This document shows, piece by piece, positions 43,420 through 53,839 of a stretch of DNA of 64,000 nt. The notes under the pieces were generated by a model. The model searched no databases. It worked only from the letters and a program-made list of their open reading frames with translations, and was not told the origin of the DNA. How positions within the stretch are numbered: the first letter of the stretch is position 1; the number at the start of each line of letters is the position of its first letter. Made by a program: the position numbers and the translations under genes. This DNA comes from Tiliqua scincoides (Eukaryota; Chordata; Lepidosauria; Squamata; Scincidae): assembly GCF_035046505.1 (NCBI RefSeq), contig NC_089822.1, positions 268,843,024-268,907,023 of the forward strand. The letters run 5' to 3'.

Positions 43420-45160
43420 ATTCTTTGACATATGCTGCAAACCCCCCCAATTTGCAGCTCCTTCCTGTCAATAAATGAATTGACTGTATGGGTGCTTTAC
43501 CTGTGTGCCTGGGTGGGGCTTTGTTCTATGTGGAGTTACAGGTATATCAGTTTTCATCAAAAGAACTGCACACTTGGCTGGACCTTAGCCTACGGGGGTT
43601 GGCGTCTGAGCACTCACGCACATGCAATGTTCCAAGGAGAACATAGGTAGAGCACTTGGGAGTTTGGAGCAAGTGTTTCTAGTTCATTTCTCCTCGAGAA
43701 GAGGAAAACTGGCAATTCCTTAGCTCAGTGGTTCCCAAACTGAGCCACGGAAACCAGCCTGGGTGCTGCAGAATCCTCACAAAATAACTGCCGCCCTATA
43801 CAATGTACAGCGTTGTAGCCTTGATGGGGAACTGCAGCCAATGTCCTAGTAGGTCAAGGGAGCCATCAGTAAGTTTGGGAACTGTTGCCTTACATAAACA
43901 CAAAGCACAACAGAGACCAGCGGGGACAGAAAAGGCGGGGTGGCACATGCTTGTCTCTCCTTACACATTCTTTTCATTCAGGCCAATAGCAGAGTCTATG
44001 GCATGGTTGAGGACAGAGTCTCTGCGATCTGGGGAATCAGGATCCTACAGAGACAAAAACCAACTGGGGGACACACAGGCCAGGCTTTTCCTAGCTTGCT
44101 TCCTGGGAGACGGAAGGTGCAAACTCCCAGTGGCCCCCACGCCAGAGGGTGTCTGTCTCCTTTGGCTTCCACAGTCCCCCGACAACTAAGACAGAATGCC
44201 CCTTCACGCACACATCCAATCAGCTGTCGTCAGGCACTGGGCTCTGGAACTGGCAGCAAAGCAAATATTCTCCTGATGCAGAGGAAGGTCTTTATGACCT
44301 CACTCCATGATGAGCTGCCCGGCTGAAGAGAGTGCCCAGCACACACAAGAGCCTCTGTTTCAGTGAGTGGTACTGGGCAGGCAGTACCAGATTGACAAGA
44401 CCTGAAGCCAGCCAGCGTAGCGGAAGACCTACTGGTCTCCTTTGCATCTGTCTGCCCCTATCCGCTGCTACAGGTGCCTGGAAATGAGAAGGAAGGGCTG
44501 GCTCCCCTGCATACCTGGAGGGCAGAACCAGAGGCCGCACACCTGATCCTTATCTGCTCTGGGTAGAACAAGCTGACTTTCTGCCAGAATGGCCTTTGGA
44601 CAGAATGGCCTTTCTGCTTTTTTACGCAGGAGAGTCAGTAGATAAAACGCGTGTTGTAGCCTGCAGCAAGTGGTTGCATGCACCATTCAAATCCTTCACA
44701 GAATGGGGGCTGCTCTTCGACCTTTGTGGAGTTGCTCTTCAACATTTGTCTTTGTATTGAAGGCACCCCCGATAGCAAATAGGGTCTGCTCCAACTGTAT
44801 TTTGAGCTTGTGCGAGACCACCCTGCCAGCCCCCAAACCACAGTATAAAGGTGTGCCCGTCCCAAAAGGTGCTTCTACTGACCACGCCCAAGCATCCAAA
44901 TTCTGGAATCGCCCACCTGCCGCAATATCAGGATCCAGCCAGGGAGACCGTGACAAGCACTCATTTTCTTTATTTAAAAACATTTATATCCTAGCCCTGT
45001 ATTCAGGGCAGCTTACTGTACTCTTCTGAATACAAAGCAACTTAAAAATCCCTAAAAAATAGTTATAACACAATACAAGAGAATGACAGCACCATCAACT
45101 CCAGCGGCCCAGACAGACGGAAAGGTCTTCGCCTGCTCCCAAAATTCATTAAGCTGGGTG
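43420..45160. other. Intergenic, with a small hAT-like relic
   Basis: At about 43726-43885 CAGTGGTTCCCAAACTGAG and AGTTTGGGAACTGTTG form hAT-like ends of a 160-bp element. No gene was recognised in the rest. Confidence 0.4.
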
Positions 45161-45168
45161 CCAACAGA

Positions 45169-45432
45169 GCAGTGATTTGCCACCTGACCCCAATGGCATG
45201 CTGACCCCTGATGTCTCTTCTGTCTTCCAGGAGACTCTGGCTCTGTTTCTAGGGTCACTGTCTCTAGTAATGATTTGCCTGCCCATCTTTCTCCGGTACC
45301 AGAGGAAGAGGAACGGAATTTGTTACTACAGACAGTTGCCCTTGAAACAAAGCCGCGGAGCCCAGAAGAGATTTTCAACCGCTGTGCTCCAAATTCCCAG
45401 GACACACCAATGTGCCATGGTGAAAATAGCTA
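45169..45432. mobile_element. Foldback MITE, TAGGGCAAC family, copy 4
   Basis: CAGTGATTTGCCACCTGACC, TTTCTAGGGTCACTGTCTC, AGACAGTTGCCCTTGAAACA, TTTTCAACCGCTG and GTGTGCCATGG-type blocks. Diverged. Confidence 0.5.
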
Positions 45433-46096
45433 CAATCAGGGCTGGCCCTAGGGCGACTGTGCTGACTGGGCGCCATGCACGGGAAGCGCCCCACGCTTAG
45501 GCGGTGAGCAGATTGCCCTGTGCTGCAGCCAGTGCCTTGCTTGTCAGCTGACACATGTGAGGCCAGTGCGGTGAGTTGAGCTTCTCCACTTGTTGGCCCT
45601 CTCGCCTGTCTGCTTGGCCTGAAATGCCCCCCCCTCCCGGGAAGCAGTTGGAGGTGACGTCATGTCGCTGCCACCTATTTCTGGGTGTCGCCCTTCACGG
45701 CAGGCACCATCAGCCTGGGCACACCTGCCGCTTGCCTTGTGCCCCCAGAGGGGATGGGTGGAAGGCCTGCAACAAACATTGTCCCATTGGGCCCTGCAGC
45801 TCCCAAGGCCAGCCCCAGCTGCAACAGAGCACACCAGAATTGGGGTAGCATTGCAGAAAACACCTTTGTGCTGCTCACCATCCGAAAGCACAAGCCCCGA
45901 GAGAAGGGCAGTGGAGTGCCCCAGGCTCCAGGATGCCAGTGCCTTTGCCCCTCTTATACCAGCAACTCTTATTTCAAAAAGGCGCGAGGCCTTTTTCCTT
46001 CATCCTATGTGTCCCACCACGGCTCAAGCAGCAAGAGTTCTTCTAGGTGCTTGGCTGCTTCTGCTGCTGCAAATGGAAAGGGCCTGCTTCTGGAAT

Positions 46097-46644
46097 TCAC
46101 TTACACAATGCATCAGTGAGGTGGATTCTCAGGTGGGACGTGAGGGTGGTTGTTTCAGCAAACCTCATCCCGCACTGCAGGCATTTATACACTTTTCCCA
46201 CCACATGGTTCCTCTGATGGGAAGTGAGGCTCCTTTTCCGGTAAAACCTCTTCCCACATTCGACGCACTGAAACGGCTGCTCCGCCGTGTGGATTGTCTG
46301 GTGCCTCATGAGGTTTCGCGCCTGCCTGAAGCTCCTGCCACACACACGGCAGCTAAAGGGCTTGTCCCCTCGGTGTGTTCTCACGTGGGCCCTGAGACTG
46401 GATTGCCAACGGAAGATCTTGCCACAGACGGAGCACTGAGTCTTCTCTCTCCCCATCTCCGTTTTCTCTTGGAGTGGGGTGATCTGGAGGTCCCCACCCC
46501 CACCCTGAGAGGCAGAGGACTGGTCCTTCTGGTTCTTCCCTGCTTCAGCTCCTGCCTTCTGCGGCACTTCCTCTTTCAATGTGGCTTCTCCCAGCAACAA
46601 TGTGTGTGGCTCTTCCCGATTCTCAGCCTTCCACCGATTACCCG
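46097..46644 (-). CDS. ZNF-4 terminal exon: 4-finger C2H2 zinc-finger protein
   Basis: Terminal exon after the acceptor CTTTTTTCCCAG (46645 upward), entered in phase 1, encoding GNRWKAENREEPHTLLLGEA. An acidic and Gln-rich spacer follows, then four fingers: CSVCGKIFRWQSSLRAHVRT, CRVCGRSFRQARNLMRHQTI, CVECGKRFYRKRSLTSHQRN and CLQCGMRFAETTTLTSHLRI, ending HLTDALCK and stop. Linkers are less conserved than in the other genes (RGDKPF, TAEQPF, VGKVYK). This suggests an older or more specialised array and weaker constraint on linker geometry. Four fingers would read about 12 bp. Confidence 0.87.
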
Positions 46645-46808
46645 CTGGGAAAAAAGAGAGAAAACTGGTAAGGCCCAAGAGGGGAAACACAGAGGACGGG
46701 CTGATCCCGATGCATGTGGAATACCCCCCATTGAATGGTGTTCAAATACCCAAGGTAATGGGACAGCACTAAACTTGGACTATGGAAAATTGTCTCTAGC
46801 TCCCAGTT

Positions 46809-47232
46809 CATAAGAACAGCCCCACTGGATCAGGCCACAGGCCCATCCAGTCCAGCTTCCTGTATCTCACAGCGACCCACCAAATGCCCAGGGAGCACAC
46901 CTGGTAACAAGAGACCTGCAAGGCCTTCTGGGAATTGTAGTTAAGAACATAAGAACAGCCCCACTGGATCAGGCCATAGGCCCATCTAGTCCAGCTTCCT
47001 GTATCTCACAGCGGCCCACCAAATGCCCCAGGGAGCACACCAGATAACAAGAGACCTGCAAGGCATTCTGGGAATTGTAGTTAAGAACATAAGAACAGCC
47101 CCACTGGATCAGGCCACAGGCCCATCTAGTCCAGCTTCCTGTATCTCACAGCAGCCCACCAAATGCCCCAGGGAGCACACCAGATAACAAGAGACCTCAT
47201 CCTGGTGCCCTCCCTCGCATCTGGCATTCAGG
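46809..47232 (-). mobile_element. CR1 3' end expanded into a 3-unit, 140-bp tandem array
   Basis: GATCAGGCCA recurs at 46828, 46967 and 47107 (spacing 139 and 140 bp). Sense order: CR1 3' end, then two repeat units, each carrying CTACAATTCCCAG (positions 46917-46942 and 47057-47082) between octamer end and CR1 sequence. It lies just upstream of the ZNF-4 finger exon, in the intron. Confidence 0.85.
47057..47082 (-). promoter_or_regulatory. ZNF143/THAP11-type site (SBS2-like) in CR1 array
   Basis: The minus strand reads ACTACAATTCCCAGAATGCC then TTGC, which fits the known ZNF143/Staf SBS2 consensus (ACTACAATTCCCAGCATGCC) with one base different. It is the best match among eight copies in the window (others at 46917, 48491, 48631, 48771, 48911, 49051 and 61279). 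Binding is inferred, not shown. Confidence 0.6.
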
Positions 47233-47239
47233 TGGGGGA

Positions 47240-47840
47240 GGGGGGAGAGATGGAAATCAGACTAATCTACCTCACAAGGCTGTTGCACAAATAAATAGAT
47301 TCTCCAATCATGAGGGAAGGAGGGAGACACAGAGTCCGAGAACTGTGGGCTTGAGCCATGGTACTAAAAACAGTTCTGGTGCCAAGCCGAGACACACACG
47401 TCTAGGACAAAAGCACCGTCTCTTCCTTGTCAATGATCCCCTCCTCCCCAAGGAAGGCAGAGGTGGAGAGGAACTTGGCGGCGGGGTGGGGGGGAGGAAG
47501 GAGTGCCTTTGCGACCTCAACAACAGGCAGTGGATTTCAGAACAGGATGCAGTTATATGCACAGGGACTCACCTGGGTGAGCAGCCTTTTCCCTGAGCCT
47601 CAGCATGCCCTCATTCTAAAATGGTTAGGCTGAAGACTGCAGACACTGCTTGCCATGTCTTCAAAACCGTGAGAAAATGTTCTGCATCGTTTTAAGGGCT
47701 GACCTGGGAATTCTCTTTCAGCCTCAGGACTCCTTTGCAGTCCATCAGTGAGGCCAACTGAGGCGAATGCTTTCAACTATCACCCTAACCTGCCCACAGT
47801 GAGCTTCATTCCTTTGGATCCCCACTGGTGAAAGAAAAGG
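47240..47840 (-). other. ZNF-4 intron, nothing recognised
   Basis: No repeat or exon was recognised. Frames here show no family similarity. Confidence 0.35.
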
Positions 47841-47844
47841 CTGG

Positions 47845-48010
47845 AGTGGGGTGGTCAAGCCCCTGCTCTGCATGCAAAATACTCCAGGTTTGGTCCTTGG
47901 TAGCATCTCCAGGCAAGGCCAGACCCCTGCCTGAAACCTTGGGAAGCTGGTGTCAAGAACCCTCAGCTAGATGGGCCAATGGTCTGTCTCAGAATGCAGA
48001 TGCAGTAGCT
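47845..48010 (+). mobile_element. tRNA-derived SINE, squamate type, with body
   Basis: TGCTCTGCATGCAAAATACT, CCAGGTTTGGTCC (box B-like), TAGCATCTCCAGGCAAGGCC, CCTGCCTGAAACCTTGGGAA and AGATGGGCCAATGGTCTGTC, ending CAGTAGCTTCC. The order agrees with the squamate (Sauria-like) SINE body. Confidence 0.55.
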
Positions 48011-48025
48011 TCCAATGCTCCTACA

Positions 48026-48372
48026 GTGGGCCCTCTTTATCTGAGCCCGCGCCACCTGGACACAGCTGGAAGTCACTTCCAGTTCACATTGGTGATTTCT
48101 GGTTGCATCTGGGAGGGGTTCTGAGGAGAAAGGAGGCTGTGCGTGGCCTCCCCGCACCTCAGAACATCTCTGGATACACCCGGAAGTCACCAGTACAAAC
48201 TGGAAACAACTTTCAGTCGCAGCTGGGAGGCCTTCTGAAGAGATTGTGTGTGACCCTCTGGATTTATTGCAGTGTAGTGCCATGTCCCGTTTCCCCCCCC
48301 CATTTACTTATTCACAAATTTTGGTATCTGCAGGGGGGGTTCCTGGAACAAATCCCCCACAGATCCAGAGGG
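48026..48372. mobile_element. Possible mariner/Tigger-like MITE
   Basis: Starts after TA with CAGTGGGCCCTCTTTATCTG and ends with TTTGGTATCTGCAGGGGGGG, GGAACAAATCCCCCACAG, ATCCAGAGGGTC. The ends are only loosely inverted. Low certainty. Confidence 0.35.
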
Positions 48373-49165
48373 TCATAAGAACATAAAAAGAGCCCCAATG
48401 GATCAGGCCACAGGCCCATCTAGTCCAGCTTCCTGTATCTCACAGCGGCCCACCAAATGCCCCAGGGAGCACACCAGATAACAAGAGGCCTGCAAGGCCT
48501 CCTGGGAATTGTAGTTAAGAACATAAGAACAGCCCCACTGGATCAGGCCATAGGCCCATCTAGTCCAGCTTCCTGTATCTCACAGCGGCCCACCAAATGC
48601 CCCAGGGAGCACACCAGATAACAAGAGGCCTGCAAGGCCTCCTGGGAATTGTAGTTAAGAACATAAGAACAGCCCCACTGGATCAGGCCATAGGCCCATC
48701 TAGTCCAGCTTCCTGTATCTCACAGCGGCCCACCAAATGCCCCAGGGAGCACACCAGATAACAAGAGACCTGCAAGGCCTCCTGGGAATTTTAGTTAAGA
48801 ACATAAGAACAGCCCCGCTGGATCAGGCCATAGGCCCATCTAGTCCAGCTTCCTGTATCTCACAGCGGCCCACCAAATGCCCCAGGGAGCACACCAGATA
48901 ACAAGAGACCTGCAAGGCCTCCTGGGAATTTTAGTTAAGAACATAAGAACAGCCCCGCTGGATCAGGCCATAGGCCCATCTAGTCCAGCTTCCTGTATCT
49001 CACAGCGGCCCACCAAATGCCCCAGGGAGCACACCTGATAACAAGAGACCTGCAAGGCTTCCTGGGAATTGTAGTTAAGAACATAAGAACAGCCCTGCTG
49101 GATCAGGCCATAGGCCCATCTAGTCCAGCTTCCTGTATCTCACAGCAGCCCACCAAATGCCCCAA
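48373..49165 (-). mobile_element. CR1 3' end expanded into a 6-unit, 140-bp tandem array
   Basis: GATCAGGCCA recurs at exactly 140-bp steps (48401, 48541, 48681, 48821, 48961, 49101). Each junction holds a TGCAAGGCCTCCTGGGAATT-GTAGTT linker, whose minus strand is CTACAATTCCCAGGAGGCC. Two linkers have TTAGTT instead. The final unit is cut off at 49165. It lies in the ZNF-4 intron, antisense to nothing and in the same orientation as the gene. Confidence 0.9.
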
Positions 49166-49905
49166 TAGCATTTGGTCCACAGTGTACTGTATCTTTGTAC
49201 CTGTACTGTGTGATACCAGCTCAGCCTGTATAAACAAATTTTCATATTCAACAGAAGACAGAAAATGTCCCCAGACCCTGAAAGAGGGTTGTTTTCTTCT
49301 CAAAAATAACGTGAAAATTCTTCCCCTTTTAACTAAAGTCAAAAGGGTGGTTGAGGGGAGGTCCTTTGAAGGCTCTCCTGGAGGAATCAAACAGCATTTC
49401 AAACAGGCATCTTCACAGCCTTTCCAGGGAAAGAGTCAGATTTTTTCAGCCAAGGGGATGAGTAGGGACAGATGGAGTGCCTCTCTCCCCTGCACATCTC
49501 CCCAGTGAGCCCTCCCTTGATTCATATGGCTGCACAGGGCCTGTTGCCAGGTTGCTTGTGCAATTCCACGGCCTACAAGAGAGACAAGATGATGGGAAGA
49601 CTACTGAGCCCTTTTACACATTTTTATATGCATTCTGAATTTTTTTTCCTAGTGCAAAAAAATAAATAAATTAATCCTGCTTTGTCTCTTGGTAACGTTT
49701 CAAACCACAGCTTTTTCACATAAAAGCTTAAATTGGTTGAAACTGAATCAATTTTTAACAGCTGTGAATAAATTTTGGGCAGGCTAGAGACAGATACCCA
49801 TACACTAGTTACAAAGGCTCAAAGACATATTAAAGTAGACCACAGACTCCAGGCATTCTCAGGAGATGGGCACCCAGTTGAAATCTCCCTCCCAGTAACC
49901 TTTAC

Positions 49906-50029
49906 CTAGTGAGGTGGCACCTCCATCACCCTCCTGAACAATCCATCTGAACAGCGGCCTCTCGCTGGTGTCCAATAGATCCTGCTCCGCCTCTGGGAAC
50001 TCGGGGACCACTTCAAAGATTTGCTGTGC
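49906..50029 (-). CDS. ZNF-4 divergent KRAB-like exon
   Basis: A 124-bp exon with acceptor TGCGGTTTCAG (50030 upward) and donor CACTAG then GTAAAG (49905). Phase is 0 in and 1 out, as for a KRAB-A exon. It encodes AQQIFEVVPEFPEAEQDLLD, then TSERPLFRWIVQEGDGGATS and L. Aligned with the canonical KRAB of ZNF-5 ([40 protein letters not shown]), the F-E-x-V, F and LLDTxxRxL landmarks coincide. The EEW and the M-x-E-N motif needed for KAP1 binding are missing, replaced by AEQ and IVQE. It is probably a KRAB descendant with a different or lost partner. The paralogue is at 59927-60053. Confidence 0.78.
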
Positions 50030-50532
50030 CTGAAACCGCAAAAAGCCACAAGCAGGGAATTGAAAAGGGATTATAAAAGAGGAACAAGTAACATCTGCAA
50101 TGAAAGGCTGCTTCTCCCCAACTCTGAAATTGCCCCCACCAAAATACTACATGCTGTCGAAGGCCCAAGCAGGGCAATTCTCTCTTCCCCAACCCTATTT
50201 TGATGTTTTTTTCCTCACTCAACAGACAACTTCAGCATTGCCAGGTGCCAGGAGGCCATCAGGATGTCTGGGTTCCTCCCGTTTTCTATGCTTCTACATA
50301 ACTAGGGCCTTGGACAAGGATGCAGAAGCACTACTTTATTTTGGGGTGGCCCTATTTACTTCCAGACTGACTACTTCTATATGACTGGACAAGAGAAGGC
50401 TGAACCAAGGGTGTGGTTGGACCACATGCTTTTCCTTAGAGACTTCATTTGAAAGATAAGCAAGGGATTTGGACGGAGCGTTTTCAGAAACTGCTGCTCA
50501 CATTCTCAATCTCTTGGGTGAAACACTCTCAC

Positions 50533-50937
50533 CTGTTGCTCTTCCTGCTTCTTGTCCTCTGCTTGACTGAGCAGGAAAACCTCTGCCAGGCCCACTGCCT
50601 GGGAACTGGTCTCTGGTCCGCATTCTCGGACCCAGCTCTCAATCTCTTGTGGCAGGATGGTCAGAAACTGCTCCAGGATCATCAGGTCTGAGATCTGAGT
50701 CTTTGTGCTTTGCTGTGCTTTCAGCCACTGATGGCAAAGGTGATGGAGTCGGTTGCAAACTTCTCGGGGCCCCTCGGCCTCCTGGAGGCAGAACTGCCAT
50801 AACCGCTGGTGCTGTGCCTCTGAATCCAGAGGGTCCACACCCAGGATCTCCTGCACTGCTTTTTCCCAGAAATCCTCACAAGCATCAGGGCCTGTTTCTG
50901 CTTCGAGGTCCGCTGAGTCCTCTTCTTCCTTCACCAT
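50533..50937 (-). CDS. ZNF-4 SCAN exon
   Basis: 135 codons from ATG (50937) to the donor GCAACAG then GTGAGA (50532), phase 0. Sequence [20 protein letters not shown], a [11 protein letters not shown] segment, then SCAN at about 44-126: [47 protein letters not shown] and [13 protein letters not shown]. The leader is far shorter than in ZNF-2 and ZNF-3, but the SCAN helices are complete. This is the more diverged SCAN type, shared with ZNF-5. MVKEEE is a possible sumoylation site by pattern. Confidence 0.9.
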
Positions 50938-51189
50938 CCCTTGTACAAGATGCCCTCTAACAGAATCAATGGATCACCTTGCCTTTCTCCCAATTTCTTA
51001 AGGCAGAGACTGCTGTGATCTGCAGGTCAAAGTCAATACATTGTTCTATGTATGAAGAGGGAGGGCACAATAGAGGCTTATAACAGTCTCCGCACCATGC
51101 ATGAAGCTTTTCTATCTTTCTCACAGCAGCTCTACAAGCCCAATAAATGTTCATCCACTGAAATGGATTGATAGTAAATTTAGATCAAA

Positions 51190-51563
51190 GAAAGTCCTTC
51201 ACACACGACACAAACAATCTATGGGATTTGCTACCACAACACGTAGCAGTGGCCACTTTGGATGGCTTTAAAAGGGGATGAGACAAATTCCCAGGGGCCA
51301 AGCCTATCAGTGGGGACTAGCTGGCTGGAAATATGCTCCCTCCACAAGCAGAAGCCGTTGAAGCCCAGTTACTGAAAAGCATCAGACGAGGGAGATGTGC
51401 CTATGTGCCCCAATTCTTGAGAATGCCAGGGGCAAGGGAGTGGCAACAAGATCATGTTGCTTTGCGTGTTCCCTGAGGCACCTGGTGGACCAATGTGAAT
51501 TACAGAAAGTTGGACTAGATCGACCGTTGGCCTGATCCAGCAGGGCTCTTGTCAGGTTCTTTA
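51190..51563 (+). mobile_element. CR1 LINE 3' end, old
   Basis: CTATGGGATTTGCTACCACA, GGATGGCTTTAAAAGGGGAT, GAGACAAATTC, AGAAAGTTGGACTAGATCGA and CGTTGGCCTGATCCAGCAGG. A second GGCCTGGTCCAGCAGGGC end lies at about 51622. Diverged. Confidence 0.65.
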
Positions 51564-52274
51564 TTCTGGGCTTTCTAGAGGCAGCCATTGTGGGAAACAG
51601 AGTGTGGGGCTAAACAGGCCACTGGCCTGGTCCAGCAGGGCATTTTTTGCATCCTTACTGTATTCTTGTGGTGGAAAAGTGCTTCATAAGACAAGGACCC
51701 AGGATTTCTGCTGCTGCCACATCTTTTCTGCACAGGACGGAAAGAGAGCCAGGGGCCGGGCTTCTTTCAAGCATGGGCCACAGACCAAGATCTTCCATCT
51801 GGCTGAGGCTTGCAAAGGGCAGTACCCCACCTGCCACCAATCCAGCACCCCACACTTGCCAGGGACGTGTGATGGGCAGGAAGAAGAGCCGCCCCACCAG
51901 AGTGCTCCAAAAAGCACCCCTGCTGTGTGAGATGTGTGAGCGCTTACAACCCAAGCACACAGCACAGATGGGAAGAGGAGCAGGCGGGGGGCACCTGGGT
52001 TGTGAGTGCTGGTGCACCTTTGCACCTTACATGGCGGCGGCATTCTTCGGAGGTCTCTGGTGGGGTGGCTCAACCTCACCTGCCTACCGCGCATTGCTGA
52101 CACTTGCTCTCCTCCCCCCTGCGCATCAGTTGCCTTTCCCCCACTCATCCACACTTTCCGTCTCCTCCTCTGGGCAAATGCAGGCTGCAGTGCCTTGGCA
52201 CTGGCCCAGCTCCAGGGGCTTCCCCTATTGTGGAGAGGGGGGGCTGTGAAGGGCCAGCGACAGACCCCTCCCCT

Positions 52275-52445
52275 TTGGAGTGCAATGTGGGGGCCCCCTC
52301 TGGGGTTCAGCCCTCTTTAGGATGCAATGTGGGGACCCTCTCTGGGGTTCAATGGGGGGGTCATTGGAGTGCAATGCTGGGGCCCTCTTTAGGGTGCAGT
52401 GTGGGGGTTCTTTGGGGTGCACTGTGGGGGGCCCTCTCTGGGGAG
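52275..52445. repeat. Degenerate GC-rich minisatellite
   Basis: Repeats of a GTGCAATGTGGGG, CCCTCTCTGGGGT type unit, about 30 to 50 bp, seven or so imperfect copies. It lies just 3' of the ZNF-4 CpG region (gene sense). Confidence 0.55.
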
Positions 52446-52474
52446 CAGTCCTCCCAGGAGTGCAGTGGGGGAGG

Positions 52475-52637
52475 TGGTGGCGTAGCTGGCAGGGGGGCGG
52501 CGCACCAAGTCTGGTGGGGGGCAAGCGGCCCCTCCCTTCGGAGCCATTCCCGTTTTGCTCCCCCCGCAGGGAATGGCTCCGAAGGGAGGGGCCGCTTGCC
52601 CGCCCCACCGTCCTGCCCCCCTCCAGCTACGCCACCG
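52475..52637. mobile_element. Foldback hAT-like MITE, GTGGCGTAGC family, copy 3
   Basis: TGGTGGCGTAGCTGG and CCAGCTACGCCACCG ends. GCCCCTCCCTTCGGAGCCAT faces ATGGCTCCGAAGGGAGGGGC. The flanks are both GGGGAG-rich. It adjoins the ZNF-4 CpG-rich region. Confidence 0.7.
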
Positions 52638-52724
52638 GGGGAGCCCCTCTCTCCGGGGGGCCTCCCTCTCCTCGCAGCTCCCTCCCCCCGGGTGGGGGCC
52701 TCCCCGCCCGCGCCCCCCTCCTAC

Positions 52725-52885
52725 CGAGGCTCCGGAGGGCCGGCGCAGACCATCCCGAGCAGCGCAGCGGCCCTAGCTCCTGCTCAGCACGGCGGCCGGA
52801 AGCCAGGAAGGGGAGCCGGAAGCGGCCCCCCTTAGACCACGAGTCGCCGCTCTAGGACGCTGGACTCGCTGGCTTTAACCCTCGG
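52725..52885 (-). other. Putative ZNF-4 first (non-coding) exon
   Basis: From the motif to the donor GAGCCTCG then GTAGGAG, about 160 nt. Inferred from equivalent blocks of ZNF-1, ZNF-2 and ZNF-3. Confidence 0.4.
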
Positions 52886-52887
52886 AG
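52870..52887 (-). promoter_or_regulatory. Shared GGGTTAA promoter motif, ZNF-4
   Basis: Minus strand CTCCGAGGGTTAAAGCCAGC followed by GAGTCC. It matches ZNF-1 (CTGCGAGGGTTAAAAGGAGC, GACTCC) closely. Confidence 0.5.
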
Positions 52888-53193
52888 TCCTGCAGCACAG
52901 GGCCGGCCCAGCAGGAGGCCCGCTGAGCCTCTGGCCTGGGGCAGGGCAAGAGCTGCTCCACACTTGAAATGCTGCATGAGGGCAACTTGAATGAAGGGGG
53001 ACGCTTCAGAGGCACTGCCACACTCGGAGGGGCTCTCTCTGCGGAGCCCTGCCTGCCCCCTCACGTGCTGCTGGGTGGCGGCAGTGGCAGTGCCAGGCGC
53101 TCCCCCACTTGCCCGCCCTGGCGTGGGCACACCTGCTGCTACCGGGCTGCAGCAGCACCCTTGGGGCCCCCCTCAGGAGTGCAGTGGGGGAGG

Positions 53194-53385
53194 TGGTGGC
53201 ATTGCTAGAGGGGGGCGGCACACCCAGTTTGGCAGGGGGCAAGCGGCCCCTCCCTTCAGAGCCATTCCCAGCAGGGGAGCCGTATGGAGTGGCGGCATAT
53301 GGAGTGGAGTGGAGAGGCGGTGGCGTAGCTGGTGGGGGGCTGCTTGCCCGCCCCACTGCTCTGCCCCCCTCCAGCTACGCCACTG
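53194..53385. mobile_element. Foldback MITE, GTGGCGTAGC family, rearranged copy
   Basis: GGTGGCATTGCTAGAGGGG on the left and CCAGCTACGCCACTG on the right. An extra internal GGTGGCGTAGCTGGTGGGG (about 53319) shows one partial copy joined to another. Confidence 0.55.
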
Positions 53386-53429
53386 GAGGCAGGGGGGCAA
53401 ATGGCACAAGATGGCACTCACTGCCTGTT

Positions 53430-53830
53430 CTCCCCATTGCCTGAGGCTCCACATGCGCACTGCCCGGGAGCCAGGCGAGGAAAGACTGGCTCAGCATGTG
53501 CGCAGGGCCTTTTATAGGCACAAGGCAATGCGATGCCTTCAGGTGTCATGGCTTGAACTCACACGAGACCTGCAACTCTTTATGACGATAAAAGGCCCTG
53601 CGCACATGCTGGGCCCATCTTTCCTTCGCCGCCACTGAGCTTCGCAGATGCAAAGCTCGCGGCAGCCAGAGAAAGCCAGGCTCAGAGCTCACGTCGGGCC
53701 AGCGTGGCCCCCCGGTGAGTCTTCAGTGGGTCGAGATGGGGGCCCCTCTGGGGACTGGATGGGGAGCCCCCTGGGCTGGAAGTGGCCCATGGGCCAGGGT
53801 TTGAGCAGCCCTGGGCTAGGGGAAAAACAT
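53430..53830. mobile_element. Diverged hAT-like element, element-I family
   Basis: GCAGGGCCTTTTATAGGCAC, ATCTTTCCTTCGCCGCCACT and GGCCCATGGGCCAGGGTTTG, AGCAGCCCTGGGCTAGG follow the order of the 21582 and 26868 elements. Ends are uncertain. Confidence 0.35.
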
Positions 53831-53839
53831 CTCCAAGCA

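Larger units (their letters stand above)
52640..52900. promoter_or_regulatory. CpG-rich promoter region of ZNF-4
   Basis: CpG-dense block with the GGGTTAA motif at its 5' side and a candidate exon-1 donor, GCCTCG then GTAGGA at 52724. It lies about 1.8 kb upstream of the SCAN exon. Confidence 0.55.

Noticed and set aside
45662-46813. 383-codon plus-strand frame
   Set aside because: It overlaps the ZNF-4 finger exon in antisense and runs through unrelated sequence. No family similarity and no plausible start context.
48373-49165. Regular 140-bp repeat array resembling a CRISPR or satellite
   Set aside because: The units are CR1 3' ends with a linker. There are no short repeats with unique spacers, and the genome is eukaryotic.
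52104-52835. 243-codon plus-strand frame
   Set aside because: It crosses a minisatellite, a palindromic MITE and CpG-rich DNA. The translation is compositional.
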